Counted from the first letter of the stretch, positions 35,788-43,709 are shown. The stretch: DNA of 64,000 bases from Paraburkholderia saeva (GCF_907164555.1 NZ_CAJQZC010000010.1:124001-188000), one strand, 5' to 3'. Notes: generated by a model not told the origin, from the letters alone. Made by a program: numbers and translations.

Positions 35788-36363
35788 ATGTCACTGATAG
35801 TCGCAGGACGTTTTACGACTTTTCCGGCCGCCGAGGCTGCCGCGCACCGTCTCTTCGCGAACGGCTTCGTCGAAGAAGACGTCACGCTGTTTTTCGTGAA
35901 TCCGCGCGGGCAGCACGCGCGCTATCCCCTCGGCGGCGATGAGGATGTCGATCCCGGCGCGCGCGATACACCGAAGGGCGCTGGCAAGGGCGTGACGATA
36001 GGGGCGGTAGCCGGTGCGATTGTCGGCGCCGGGCTCTTCGCGGTGTTTCATGCGCCGCTGCTTGTTTCCGCGATCGCGGCGGGGGTGGGCGCGTATATCG
36101 GTTCACTCGTCGGGGCGATGTCGCATACGCATGAAGCCAGCCGGCATGGCCACTGGTCGCATCACGAAGAGCGCGATTCCGGCGTATTGCTGGCGGTCCA
36201 TGTTTCGCCGGATACGCAAATGGAGGCCGCGCGCGTATTGCGCGAATGTGGCGGCAGCACGATAGAGCGCGCAACGGGTCGCTGGCAGCAGGGCCGTTGG
36301 GCCGACTTCGATCCGACCCGGCCGCCGACACCCATCAGCGAGTTGAACGAAGGTCGCGCATAA
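35788..36363 (+). CDS. glycine-zipper membrane protein of unknown function
   Basis: A 191-residue protein. The N-terminus (RFTTFPAAEAAAHRLFANGF) resembles a ferredoxin-like fold often found in heat-induced YflT-type proteins; a Gly-rich double hydrophobic stretch at about 70-110 (GAVAGAIVGAGLFAVF and AIAAGVGAYIGSLVGA) is a glycine zipper. The C-terminus holds a second ferredoxin-like strand set (SGVLLAVHVSPDTQMEAARV). A near-perfect ribosome binding site AAAGGAGG precedes the ATG. Probably a membrane stress protein. Confidence 0.75.
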   Translation: MSLIVAGRFTTFPAAEAAAHRLFANGFVEEDVTLFFVNPRGQHARYPLGGDEDVDPGARDTPKGAGKGVTIGAVAGAIVGAGLFAVFHAPLLVSAIAAGVGAYIGSLVGAMSHTHEASRHGHWSHHEERDSGVLLAVHVSPDTQMEAARVLRECGGSTIERATGRWQQGRWADFDPTRPPTPISELNEGRA

Positions 36364-36402
36364 GGGCGAAGCGGATCGCTGGATGCTTCAATGGTTAGAC
36401 AG

Positions 36403-36424
36403 ACGGCCCGGTTCTCCGGGCCGT
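36403..36424 (+). terminator. terminator after the glycine-zipper gene
   Basis: ACGGCCCGG-TTCT-CCGGGCCGT, a 9-bp perfect stem followed by TTGCGTT, 40 bases after the stop. It lies between this gene and the convergent small exported protein gene and may serve both. Confidence 0.7.
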
Positions 36425-36462
36425 TTGCGTTGACGACGAATCTCCTTCGGGTATCGCGCCGT

Positions 36463-36699
36463 CTAAACCCAAAGCGCCGACGCGCGATGCGATTGCGGAA
36501 CGGTCCCTTCCACGCGATGCTCGTGCTGCTTCAGGCCGCATCCTGCCGGCGCGACGCCTTGTTGCTGGATCGTCGCGCACCGCGTTGCCTGCGTTGTGGA
36601 TTGCGGCGTGGTATCGAGGGTATTCAGCCGAAGTTCCATCACAGCCGCTGAACTCACCAGTGCGACCAGCACCAGACACCCAGTCCGTCTGATTTTCAT
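36463..36699 (-). CDS. small exported protein of unknown function
   Basis: A 78-residue frame beginning MKIRRTGCLVLVALVSSAAV, a basic n-region and hydrophobic core typical of a signal peptide or lipoprotein-like anchor, followed by a Thr/Gln/Cys-rich polar tail. GGGAG sits at ideal spacing before the ATG, and a sigma-54 promoter matching the consensus at every position lies 100 bases upstream on the same strand. No homologous domain is recognised. Confidence 0.6.
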   Translation of the reverse strand: MKIRRTGCLVLVALVSSAAVMELRLNTLDTTPQSTTQATRCATIQQQGVAPAGCGLKQHEHRVEGTVPQSHRASALWV

Positions 36700-36795
36700 G
36701 TTTTTCTCCCTGACCTGTCGATCCTGTCTGCCCTTGTCTTGACTGGCTGATGTTCCGTCGTCAACACAGCACGCAACACCGCACCCGCTTCATTC

Positions 36796-36811
36796 AGCAA
36801 ACACCGTGCCA
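36796..36811 (-). promoter_or_regulatory. sigma-54 (-24/-12) promoter, consensus match
   Basis: On the minus strand: TGGCACG-GTGT-TTGCT, matching TGGCACG-N4-TTGCW at every position. Predicted transcription start is near 36785, about 86 bases before the small exported protein gene. Confidence 0.8.
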
Positions 36812-36956
36812 TTCGACCCAGGCGCATGAAAATCGCAGAAAAATGCGCTGGTTATGCGGGTTTTATCGTCGCGACGATTTATGGCGGCCGCTCGATCGTC
36901 AGCGCGTTGAGGCAACTTTTACGTAGCCGCAGGGCGTTCTGCACGCGTCGTGACGC

Positions 36957-36972
36957 GGGCACGCCACGTGCG
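36957..36972 (+). promoter_or_regulatory. weak sigma-54-like site upstream of DUF2383 gene
   Basis: GGGCACG-CCAC-GTGCG keeps GG and GC at the right spacing but has mismatches at the first position, the first T of the -12 box and the last base. It would start transcripts near 36983, about 53 bases before the gene. Confidence 0.3.
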
Positions 36973-37035
36973 TCTTCCTGACTGACCGCGGAGAGATCGC
37001 GGCAACCGTTTTCAACCGGACTTAAGGAGCGTTAC

Positions 37036-37488
37036 ATGGCTACGAACGTTGTTTCCGAACTGAATGATCTGGTCGAGACTTCGAAGGATGGCGAGAAGGG
37101 CTTTCGCAAGGCAGCAGAAGACGCTCACGATTCGCAGCTGAAATCGCTTTTCGTCAGTCGCGCCGATGATTGCGCACGCGGCGCACGCGAACTTCAGGAC
37201 ACGGTTCAGCAGCTCGGCGGCAAGCCGGATACCGGCGGCTCGATGACGGGCGCGCTGCATCGCGGCTGGGTCGATCTGAAGTCGGCGGTGAGCAATCGTA
37301 GCGACCATGAAATCCTCGCCGAATGCGAAAAGGGCGAGGACGTCGCGAAGAAGCGTTACCACGACGCACTTGAAAAAGACCTGCCGGCCGATGTCCGCGC
37401 GATCGTGGAACGTCAGTATCAGGGCGTATTGCAAAACCACGATCGCATTCGCGACCTGCGCGACCAGTATGCGGCGCGTGCGCGCTAG
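37036..37488 (+). CDS. PA2169/DUF2383 family four-helix-bundle protein
   Basis: A 150-residue all-helical protein: VVSELNDLVETSKDGEKGF and CARGARELQDTVQQLGGKPD are family signatures of ferritin-like DUF2383, and SDHEILAECEKGEDVAKKRY provides acidic helix residues. Function unknown; often in stress and biofilm gene sets. AAGGAGCG precedes the ATG. A strong terminator follows. Confidence 0.9.
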   Translation: MATNVVSELNDLVETSKDGEKGFRKAAEDAHDSQLKSLFVSRADDCARGARELQDTVQQLGGKPDTGGSMTGALHRGWVDLKSAVSNRSDHEILAECEKGEDVAKKRYHDALEKDLPADVRAIVERQYQGVLQNHDRIRDLRDQYAARAR

Positions 37489-37525
37489 CCGGGGCGTCAC
37501 TCTGTAATAACGGGGGGAAAGAGAG

Positions 37526-37555
37526 TCGGGCGGCGGGATCATTCCTGCCGCCCGA
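37526..37555 (+). terminator. terminator after DUF2383 gene
   Basis: TCGGGCGGC (37526-37534) pairs with GCCGCCCGA (37547-37555), followed by TTCCGTTT. The 12-base loop can pair further (GGG with CC). Confidence 0.7.
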
Positions 37556-37605
37556 TTCCGTTTGCGGCACGCGTGGCGTTAAAACAGCCCGCGCTGCAAA
37601 AACAA

Positions 37606-37634
37606 AAAGCCGTTCGCATTGCACGAACGGCTTT
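37606..37634 (-). terminator. terminator of the BON gene
   Basis: AAAGCCGTTCG and CGAACGGCTTT form an 11-bp perfect stem around a 7-base loop. On the minus strand it is followed by a T-rich tail (TTGTTTTTG), so it ends the BON transcript; the plus strand has fewer T residues. Confidence 0.8.
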
Positions 37635-37682
37635 CATCGGTCAGGCCTCGACACCGGCCGGGGCCTGACGCAGATGCAGCGT

Positions 37683-38021
37683 TTATTCTGCAGCAACCTT
37701 CAGGTGGTTCTTGATGCCCTTCACGCCATTGACCTGATTCACGACATCTTCAGCAGCAGTCTTGTCTGCCGCCGACGGCACGGTCCCCGTCAGCCAGACG
37801 ACGCTCTTTTCCGTCTTCACGTGGATATGGGTCGACTTGACGTTCTTGTTAGCAAGCAGATCGGCCTTGACCTTGGTGGTGATGGTCGTGTCATCGACGT
37901 GAGCTCCCATCGATTCCGACACGCCAGCCGGTGCCGATGCGGTCGACTGTGCGTTCGCGTTAAGGGCAAATGCGATACATGCAACGCTGCCTGCGGCTTT
38001 GAGGAACTGGATCGTTTTCAT
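37683..38021 (-). CDS. BON-domain periplasmic protein
   Basis: A 112-residue exported protein. Residues 1-24 are a signal peptide (VACIAFALNANAQ); one BON domain follows (TTITTKVKADLLANKNVKST to VKGIKNHLKVAA). BON proteins bind lipids at the envelope and are often stress induced (OsmY type, here with one BON copy instead of two). AAAGGAG precedes the ATG. A strong sigma-54 promoter lies about 170 bases upstream, giving a long leader. Confidence 0.92.
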   Translation of the reverse strand: MKTIQFLKAAGSVACIAFALNANAQSTASAPAGVSESMGAHVDDTTITTKVKADLLANKNVKSTHIHVKTEKSVVWLTGTVPSAADKTAAEDVVNQVNGVKGIKNHLKVAAE

Positions 38022-38192
38022 GGACTTCTCCTTTCGGGTTGTTGAAGAGTGCTGCGGTCTTGTTGCCTGTGCGGTCGATCGCGGCAGTCGCCGTTGATGA
38101 CACGCTTGGGGGAGGGTGGCCGCATGACGGTTCCGTCAGCCCCGTGGTCGACATCGAATGCACTGTGTCTGCATTCGTCCACATCCGGGAAG

Positions 38193-38208
38193 CGCAAGCC
38201 GCGTGCCA
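38193..38208 (-). promoter_or_regulatory. sigma-54 (-24/-12) promoter for the BON gene
   Basis: On the minus strand: TGGCACG-CGGC-TTGCG, perfect in both core boxes and spacing. The expected transcription start is near 38182, giving a leader of about 160 bases to the BON start codon. Confidence 0.75.
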
Positions 38209-38424
38209 CGCCGGCGCCGTGACGCGGTCCGTCATGCTCACGGCCCGGCTAGCAGGGCCGGGCAGATGAAGTAGATCGCACAGGAGGCGTTTTGAAACGG
38301 AGTCGTCCGCAGGCCCGGTTTTTTCCGGGCGCTTGTAAAAATGTCGCGCGGGGGCGCCCCGCCACGCTTGGGAAACACCGGATATAAGTATCAAATTGCT
38401 GTAAAAACAGCGCCTTGCGAAACC

Positions 38425-38440
38425 TGGTATGGCGATTGCT
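38425..38440 (+). promoter_or_regulatory. possible sigma-54 site upstream of rpoN
   Basis: TGGTATG-GCGA-TTGCT has a perfect -12 box and the GG of the -24 box, with two C-to-T changes. A start near 38451 would lie about 72 bases before rpoN and would imply autoregulation. Confidence 0.35.
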
Positions 38441-38522
38441 CTATTCAGACAAACGACAGTTGCCCGAAAGCAATGTGCTTCGGGTTGTCTGAACCAGAGT
38501 CTTTAACAGGGATCGCACTACC

Positions 38523-40022
38523 ATGCCGCCTTCAATCGAGCTACGCACACGACAATCGCTTGCACTGACCCCGCGTCTGCAGCAATCGGTGCGCCTGTTG
38601 CAGCTGTCTTCGCTCGAGTTCCAGCAGGAGTTGCGCACGGCACTCGATACGAATCCGTTCCTTGAATACGACGCGTCGCAAACCGAGGACGCCGCGCTTT
38701 CAGCGGAAAACACGGGCGAAGCCACCGAAGCGATCAATGCGCCGATGTCCGCGGGCGCGGAAGTGGTTGCCGAAGCACCTGTATCGCGGGACAGCGTCGA
38801 CGCCTCGTCACAGGACGAACCGGCAGGCGACTACGGCAACGACTACGCGAGCGACTACGGCGGGGATTCATTCGATCGCGGATCGTCGCGTCACAACGGA
38901 GATAGCGAAGGCAGTGATCCCGCGGAGTGGGCGCGCTCGCAGCCTTCGTTGCACGAACAGCTGCACGACGCACTGCGCCTGTATCCGCTGAACGCGCGCG
39001 ATCGCGAAGTCGCGCGTCTGATCATCGAATCGCTCGACGATGACGGCTATCTGCGTCAGGATCTCGCCGATCTCGCGGACGTATTCGATGTCGAACCGGC
39101 ACTGAGCGGACACGAACTGCTCGTCGCGCTGCGACTCGTGCAGTCGCTCGACCGGCCGGGCCTCGGCGCGCGCTCGCTGTCCGAATGTCTGAAGCTGCAG
39201 CTCGACTGCATGGATAGCGATACGCCGGGCCGCGATGTTGCGATCCAGGTGGTCGAGCATCATCTCGAGCGCCTCGCGCGACGTGAGCAGGCGGAACTGC
39301 AAAAGCAGATCGGATGCAGTGCGGACGAACTGCGGATTGCATGCGCGCTTGTGCGCAAGCTCAATCCGAAACCGGGTCACTACTACGGTAGCGCGGAAGA
39401 CAATTACGTCGTGCCCGATGTGATTGTGCGTCAGGTTCGCAACAAGTGGGTCGTGACGATCAATCCTGCCGTGATGCCGCGCGCGCGGATTCATCGCAAG
39501 TATGCGGAGCTCTTTGCGCAATCGGCTGGCGCGAGCCGCTCGCCGCTTGCGCAGCAGCTGCAGGAGGCGCGCTGGCTGATCCGCAACGCGCAGCAGCGTT
39601 TCGACACGATCCAGCGTGTGGCCGAATGTATCGTGGCCCATCAACGCGCGTTCTTCCAGTACGGCGAGATTGCGTTGAAGCCGCTTGTGCTGCGCGACGT
39701 GGCGGACGAACTCGGCCTGCACGAATCGACGATCTCCCGCGCGACGGGCAACAAGTACATGGCCACGCCGCGCGGCATTTTCGAGTTCAAGCACTTCTTC
39801 CCGCGCGAACTCGGCACAGAAAGCGGGGGGACCTGTTCGGCGGCGGCGGTGCGCGCGCTGCTCAAGGAAATGATCGCCGCGGAAAATACCCGGGATCCGC
39901 TTTCGGACGTCACGCTCGCAAGAATGCTGGCCGACCAGGGCGTGCTCGTCGCGCGCCGCACCGTGGCGAAATACCGGCATCTGATGAAGGTGCCGCCCGC
40001 AGAACTGCGTCGCCAGATTTAA
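38523..40022 (+). CDS. rpoN: RNA polymerase sigma-54 factor, probably a second copy
   Basis: Sigma-54 directs polymerase to -24/-12 promoters and needs an enhancer-binding ATPase. The 499 residues open with the glutamine-rich activator region (LALTPRLQQSVRLLQLSSLE), continue with an acidic linker (about 60-140) and core-binding domain, and end with the RpoN box ARRTVAKYR near the C-terminus. The standard rpoN neighbours (lptB, hpf, ptsN) are absent; stress genes surround it instead. That context, not the sequence alone, suggests an accessory paralogue. Confidence 0.95.
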   Translation: MPPSIELRTRQSLALTPRLQQSVRLLQLSSLEFQQELRTALDTNPFLEYDASQTEDAALSAENTGEATEAINAPMSAGAEVVAEAPVSRDSVDASSQDEPAGDYGNDYASDYGGDSFDRGSSRHNGDSEGSDPAEWARSQPSLHEQLHDALRLYPLNARDREVARLIIESLDDDGYLRQDLADLADVFDVEPALSGHELLVALRLVQSLDRPGLGARSLSECLKLQLDCMDSDTPGRDVAIQVVEHHLERLARREQAELQKQIGCSADELRIACALVRKLNPKPGHYYGSAEDNYVVPDVIVRQVRNKWVVTINPAVMPRARIHRKYAELFAQSAGASRSPLAQQLQEARWLIRNAQQRFDTIQRVAECIVAHQRAFFQYGEIALKPLVLRDVADELGLHESTISRATGNKYMATPRGIFEFKHFFPRELGTESGGTCSAAAVRALLKEMIAAENTRDPLSDVTLARMLADQGVLVARRTVAKYRHLMKVPPAELRRQI

Positions 40023-40037
40023 GCGGCCCTCGCGGCT

Positions 40038-40080
40038 TGCCCATGAAAAAGGTCTCCTCGCGAGACCTTTTTCATGGGCA
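40038..40080 (+). terminator. strong terminator/inverted repeat after rpoN
   Basis: A 19-bp perfect inverted repeat (40038-40056 and 40062-40080) with a 5-base loop. It contains AAAAAGGTCTC/GAGACCTTTTT, giving a T tract inside the right arm on both strands. It begins about 15 bases after the rpoN stop. Confidence 0.85.
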
Positions 40081-40283
40081 GGGCGGCCCGTCGGACGGTG
40101 GATACGTGCGGGCCGCGACCGGCGTCTCATGGTTTAACCTGGCCTCGCGCTTTCTGTGCGCCACCGACTGTATTAAACCGACCATTCTGCGTTATGCTGC
40201 GCACGCCTGCCGCACTGTGCAGGCGATGCCGCGGCTCATCCAGTATGTGGGCCGCGTCCGTTGAAGTCACTGGAGCCTCAGGG

Positions 40284-41006
40284 ATGGCACTCATCGGAGT
40301 TCTCGGCGGGATGGGCCCGCTTGCGACTGTCGATTTCATGGAAAAGGTCGTGCGTCTCACGCGCGCCGACTGCGATCAGGCGCATCTGCCGATGCTGGTC
40401 GCCAACCTGCCTTACATCCCCGACCGTTCGCTCGCGATTCTCGATGGCGGCGAAGATCCGCTGCCCGCGATGCTCTCGGGCATCGATCTGCTCAACCGCA
40501 ATGAAGTCGGCGTGATCGCGATTCCGTGCAATTCCGCCCATCACTGGTATGCGCAACTGCAGGCGCGTAGCGCCGCCCCGATCCTGCATATCGGCGAAGC
40601 CTGCGTCAACGCGATTCCCGACCTCCGGCAGCGCGTCGCCATACTGGGCACAAGCGGCATGATCGCCTCCGGCTTCTATCAGGAAGCGCTCGCCTCGCGC
40701 GGAATCATGCCGGTCGTCCCGGACGAAATCACGCAGGCGCGACTTGACGCGAGCGTCAGGGCAGCAAAGGCGAATGACGTGGACGAATCCACAGTCCAGC
40801 TTTCGGCCGCACTTGCGATCCTGATTGCACAGGGCGTGCGTGCAGCCGTGATGGCCTGCACCGAAATTCCGCTCGCCGCACGCAATCTCTCCGCGCCGCC
40901 GGTCACACTGATCGACAGCACGCTCGAACTCGCGCGCGCCACCGTTGCGTTTGCCGTTGCACGCGGCTGGAATGCGCCCCAGCAGGTTGCGCTGGATCGC
41001 ATTTGA
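40284..41006 (+). CDS. aspartate/glutamate racemase family protein
   Basis: Cofactor-independent racemase of 240 residues. The two catalytic cysteines lie in IPCNSAHHW and MACTEIPLA; LIGVLGGMGPLATVDFMEKV is the standard opening. GGGATGG marks the start at 40284. It makes D-aspartate or a related D-amino acid. A 261-base leader separates it from rpoN. Confidence 0.92.
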   Translation: MALIGVLGGMGPLATVDFMEKVVRLTRADCDQAHLPMLVANLPYIPDRSLAILDGGEDPLPAMLSGIDLLNRNEVGVIAIPCNSAHHWYAQLQARSAAPILHIGEACVNAIPDLRQRVAILGTSGMIASGFYQEALASRGIMPVVPDEITQARLDASVRAAKANDVDESTVQLSAALAILIAQGVRAAVMACTEIPLAARNLSAPPVTLIDSTLELARATVAFAVARGWNAPQQVALDRI

Positions 41007-41058
41007 GCGGCATGCAGTAAGCGTCGCCTGCGCATGAGGCCCGTTTCGACGTGCTTCG

Positions 41059-41436
41059 TCACCACACCGCGAATACCGGTTGTCGCGCCCACTTCCAGCG
41101 GACGCGCCTCGGTCGCGCGAGCTGCATTGTCAACGTCACGTCGGCGTCCGGCTGGGCGCCGGTCGTTGCGTGTGCATCGATATCGCCCGTCACCCAGATG
41201 CGCTCGCCTCGCAGCAGACGTAATGTCTCGCCCGGTTTGAGCCAGTAGTCCCATTTGTCGCCGGCACGTGTCACCCACAGTCGTGCGCCTGCCGACGACA
41301 CGACTGTGTCATGGCGAATCTTCAACGCCACCGTCTCGCCCGCCGCGACTGCAAACTGAATCACATAGCGGCGTTGCTCCTGCGAATCCTCTGCGTCACG
41401 CGGTAAAGCGCGGGGTTGCTGACTGCTCCTGTCCAT
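41059..41436 (-). CDS. DUF2917 family protein
   Basis: A 125-residue soluble protein. The domain (FAVAAGETVALKIRHDTVVS, then RLWVTRAGDKWDYWLKPGET and RLLRGERIWVTGD) is a small beta-rich fold of unknown function. The start at 41436 (MDRSSQQPRAL) is preceded by ACGGAGACG. Confidence 0.85.
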   Translation of the reverse strand: MDRSSQQPRALPRDAEDSQEQRRYVIQFAVAAGETVALKIRHDTVVSSAGARLWVTRAGDKWDYWLKPGETLRLLRGERIWVTGDIDAHATTGAQPDADVTLTMQLARPRRVRWKWARQPVFAVW

Positions 41437-41484
41437 TATCGTCTCCGTCTGAATGCCGGCACAACGGGGACGTATATAAAGAAA

Positions 41485-41512
41485 AAGGCCCCGTCGTTTC
41501 CGGCGGGGCCTT
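41485..41512 (-). terminator. terminator between the HAD and DUF2917 genes
   Basis: AAGGCCCCG (41485-41493) pairs with CGGGGCCTT (41504-41512). On the minus strand a TTTTTC tail follows, so it should end the HAD transcript before the DUF2917 gene. Confidence 0.75.
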
Positions 41513-41720
41513 GGGGAATCTGCGTGTATCGATGAATCTAGCGCACGCGTCCTGACCAAAACCCGCCGATGATGGCGTGAATTGGGTGATTAATCGCGTT
41601 CGCGATAGACAGGAGCTTGAGCATGTCGCTGAGTGTCTTAGGACGCGGATATCTTGTCAAGAAATTATTGTGACGACACGACGCATGCGTTGGATGCCCT
41701 TCATTGACCCTCATGGCCGT

Positions 41721-42395
41721 TCAAGGCCGTGCCGCAACTTCATCCAGATGCAGCAGCAGGTCGTGCGGATCCTCATAGACACGCAGCGCGCCCGAACGCT
41801 CCAGTTCGTCGAGCCCGTAGCCGCCCGACAGAAGGCCCACGCCAAGCGCGCGGCAGCGACGCGCGGCGAGCATGTCCCAGATGCTGTCGCCGACCACGAC
41901 GGACTGTTCAACCGGCACGCCAAGGCGCGCGGCCGCAGCAATGAAAAGATCAGGGTCGGGCTTCGCATACTTCACGTCGTCGCGCGTGACGACCACTTCC
42001 TTTGACGGATCGACGCCCAGCGCTTCGAGATTGACCGCCGCAGTTTCCATGCGGCCGCTCGTGGCGATGGCCCAGCGTGTGCCGGTCTGCGTCAGTGTTG
42101 CAAGCAGTTCGCGCGCGCCTGGCAGCGGACAGACCTGCGCGCGCAGCCGCTTGTAGGCTTCCGCATGCGTACGGCGCAGGCGGTCGACGCGTTCCTGGCT
42201 GATATCGCCACCCGTTTCACGCAGCAACTGGTTCGTGAAGAGGCCACCGCTCATGCCGATCTTTCGATGAATGCGCCACACCGACAGTTCGATGCCTTCC
42301 GCGTCGAGTGCTTCTTTCCATGCAAGGACATGTTGATACACGCTGTCGACGAGTGTGCCGTCGAGGTCGAACAGGAAGGCCGTTTCCATTCGCAT
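41721..42395 (-). CDS. HAD-superfamily hydrolase, phosphoglycolate-phosphatase-like
   Basis: A 224-residue phosphatase. Motif I LFDLDGTLVDS (both Asp), motif II in AIATSGRM, motif III Lys in VKYAKPDPDLF and motif IV VVVGDSIWDM are all intact, with a helical cap inserted after motif I. GGAG precedes the ATG at 42395. The substrate is probably a small sugar or glycolate phosphate. Confidence 0.92.
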   Translation of the reverse strand: MRMETAFLFDLDGTLVDSVYQHVLAWKEALDAEGIELSVWRIHRKIGMSGGLFTNQLLRETGGDISQERVDRLRRTHAEAYKRLRAQVCPLPGARELLATLTQTGTRWAIATSGRMETAAVNLEALGVDPSKEVVVTRDDVKYAKPDPDLFIAAAARLGVPVEQSVVVGDSIWDMLAARRCRALGVGLLSGGYGLDELERSGALRVYEDPHDLLLHLDEVAARP

Positions 42396-42734
42396 GGGGC
42401 GTCTCCGGGGCAGGTGGGAAATACATCGAACGATGTGCACACGCAGCACGTCGCTTGAAGCGCGATCCAGTATCGAACGGATTGTGCGGCACGGCAAGGT
42501 GTCAATGGCCCTGAAACGTGCCCGTGGAAGTTTTGCCCCGGGCGCGTAAAACCGACGCGCCGGGGCCAGAAAAATACCTGCCGTTGCGCTGTTTTTCCCT
42601 CTGTGTAAATCCCGGAACCCCTTATGCATCAGCGTACCCTGCAGAAGGGCACACTTTTTGCTGACTGTTTGCTACGGGCTTCATCCACAAAGCTGGAGAA
42701 GCAACTTCAAAACAGTAATAAGGGAGGAGAGATC
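42396..42734. other. intergenic region with hairpin and sigma-54 site
   Basis: 339 bases. A long GC hairpin (GCCCCGGGCGCGT paired with ACGCGCCGGGGC, one bulge) covers 42535-42566; neither strand has a convincing T tract, so its role is unclear. The strong sigma-54 site at 42647-42662 drives the peptide gene. Confidence 0.55.
42647..42662 (+). promoter_or_regulatory. sigma-54 (-24/-12) promoter for the 24-residue peptide gene
   Basis: GGGCACA-CTTT-TTGCT, with a perfect -12 box and GG-N10-GC spacing. Expected start near 42673, 62 bases before the peptide gene. Confidence 0.65.
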
Positions 42735-42809
42735 ATGCCTTACATCCTTGGCTGGTTCCTCGGTGTACCGCTCATCGTTCTGGTTTTGCTCTACCTGGTT
42801 TTCCATTAA
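42735..42809 (+). CDS. 24-residue single-pass membrane peptide
   Basis: The full peptide is one hydrophobic helix: MPYILGWFLGVPLIVLVLLY and four more residues. An unusually strong ribosome binding site (GGGAGGAGAGATC) precedes the ATG and a sigma-54 promoter match lies upstream, both of which support a real gene. It could regulate or stabilise a membrane complex, like other stress-induced miniproteins. The larger stress membrane protein follows 162 bases on. Confidence 0.7.
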   Translation: MPYILGWFLGVPLIVLVLLYLVFH

Positions 42810-42971
42810 GCACTTTTCGTTGTTTTCCTTGATCGCACTTAAGGCAATGACGGCCCTGGCAGCAGGTTCAGGATTTTCAGCCAGCTGCAGGCTCACCCTG
42901 ATGCAATCGCGGGCGGTCCACCTTTAACTGAGGCGTGCCGCTCGCCTTCATCTACAAGTAGTGAGGCAACC

Positions 42972-43709
42972 ATGACTACTCTTGTGACGCATGACAGGCT
43001 TCCGCGCATCTCATGGGGCGCTGTCTTCGCGGGCGTGATCCTTTCGCTGGTCGTTCTTCTCGTGTTGGGAATCCTGGGCGCGGCGATCGGTGCATCGGCA
43101 CTTGCCCCGCTGCAGTATCAGGACCCGGCCAGGGGATTCGCTTTCGGCACGGGCATCTGGGCCGTTTTCATGACCGTCGCAGCGGTGCTGACCGGCGCCT
43201 ATTTCGCGGGACGCTGCGCGCCTGCGCTCGGCTGGCTGCACGGCATTCTTGCGTGGGCAGTCGTGGTGCTGCTTACCGGCTACTTCGCGACCGCGCTGGT
43301 CGGCAACACGGTCAACTTCATCGGCAACGTGGCAGCGACGACGGCTGAGGCCACCTCGGATAACGGGCAAATCGGCAAGACCGCAAACTCGCTGATCAAT
43401 TCCGCGAAGCAGACGTTGCAGCAGCACGGCATCAACGTGCCAGGTGAAAACGCGCAAGCGGCTGCGCCCTCGGATACGCAGATGCGCGAGTCCGCCGACT
43501 CGGCATCCAGGCAGGTCGCCCGTACGACATGGTGGGCATTCGCGCTGCTTGTGCTCGGCGCGATCATCGCGACCGCTGCGGCGCAACTCGGTTTCCGTCA
43601 TCAACCGGTAGTCGAAACGGGCGAGCGCGAGCATGCCGATTCAGTGCCGGTGACAACGACGACCTACACCGAACGCACGACGACGACCGGCGTGCGCCGA
43701 CCTGTCTGA
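42972..43709 (+). CDS. stress-cluster integral membrane protein, unknown function
   Basis: A 245-residue protein with about four helices (ISWGAVFAGVILSLVVLLVL, GIWAVFMTVAAVLTGAYFAG, a third near AWAVVVLLTGYFATALVG, and ARTTWWAFALLVLGAIIATA near 190). A soluble loop of about 70 residues separates helices 3 and 4 and the C-terminus is Thr-rich. Family unassigned by me. It may be co-transcribed with the 24-residue peptide. Confidence 0.8.
   Translation: MTTLVTHDRLPRISWGAVFAGVILSLVVLLVLGILGAAIGASALAPLQYQDPARGFAFGTGIWAVFMTVAAVLTGAYFAGRCAPALGWLHGILAWAVVVLLTGYFATALVGNTVNFIGNVAATTAEATSDNGQIGKTANSLINSAKQTLQQHGINVPGENAQAAAPSDTQMRESADSASRQVARTTWWAFALLVLGAIIATAAAQLGFRHQPVVETGEREHADSVPVTTTTYTERTTTTGVRRPV

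Larger units (their letters stand above)
36700..37035. other. divergent regulatory region with two sigma-54 candidates
   Basis: 336 bases with no gene. It holds a strong sigma-54 site on the minus strand (36796-36811) and a weaker one on the plus strand (36957-36972), so two stress genes may be driven divergently from here. Confidence 0.6.
38022..38522. other. intergenic region between BON gene and rpoN
   Basis: About 500 bases of divergent leader. It contains a strong sigma-54 site for the BON gene (38193-38208), a weaker one for rpoN (38425-38440), and two GC hairpins: GCCCGGC/GCCGGGC at 38243-38263 and GCCCGG-TTTTTT-CCGGGC at 38313-38330. The hairpins lie away from any gene end, so a small RNA is possible. 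No protein frame is convincing. Confidence 0.55.
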
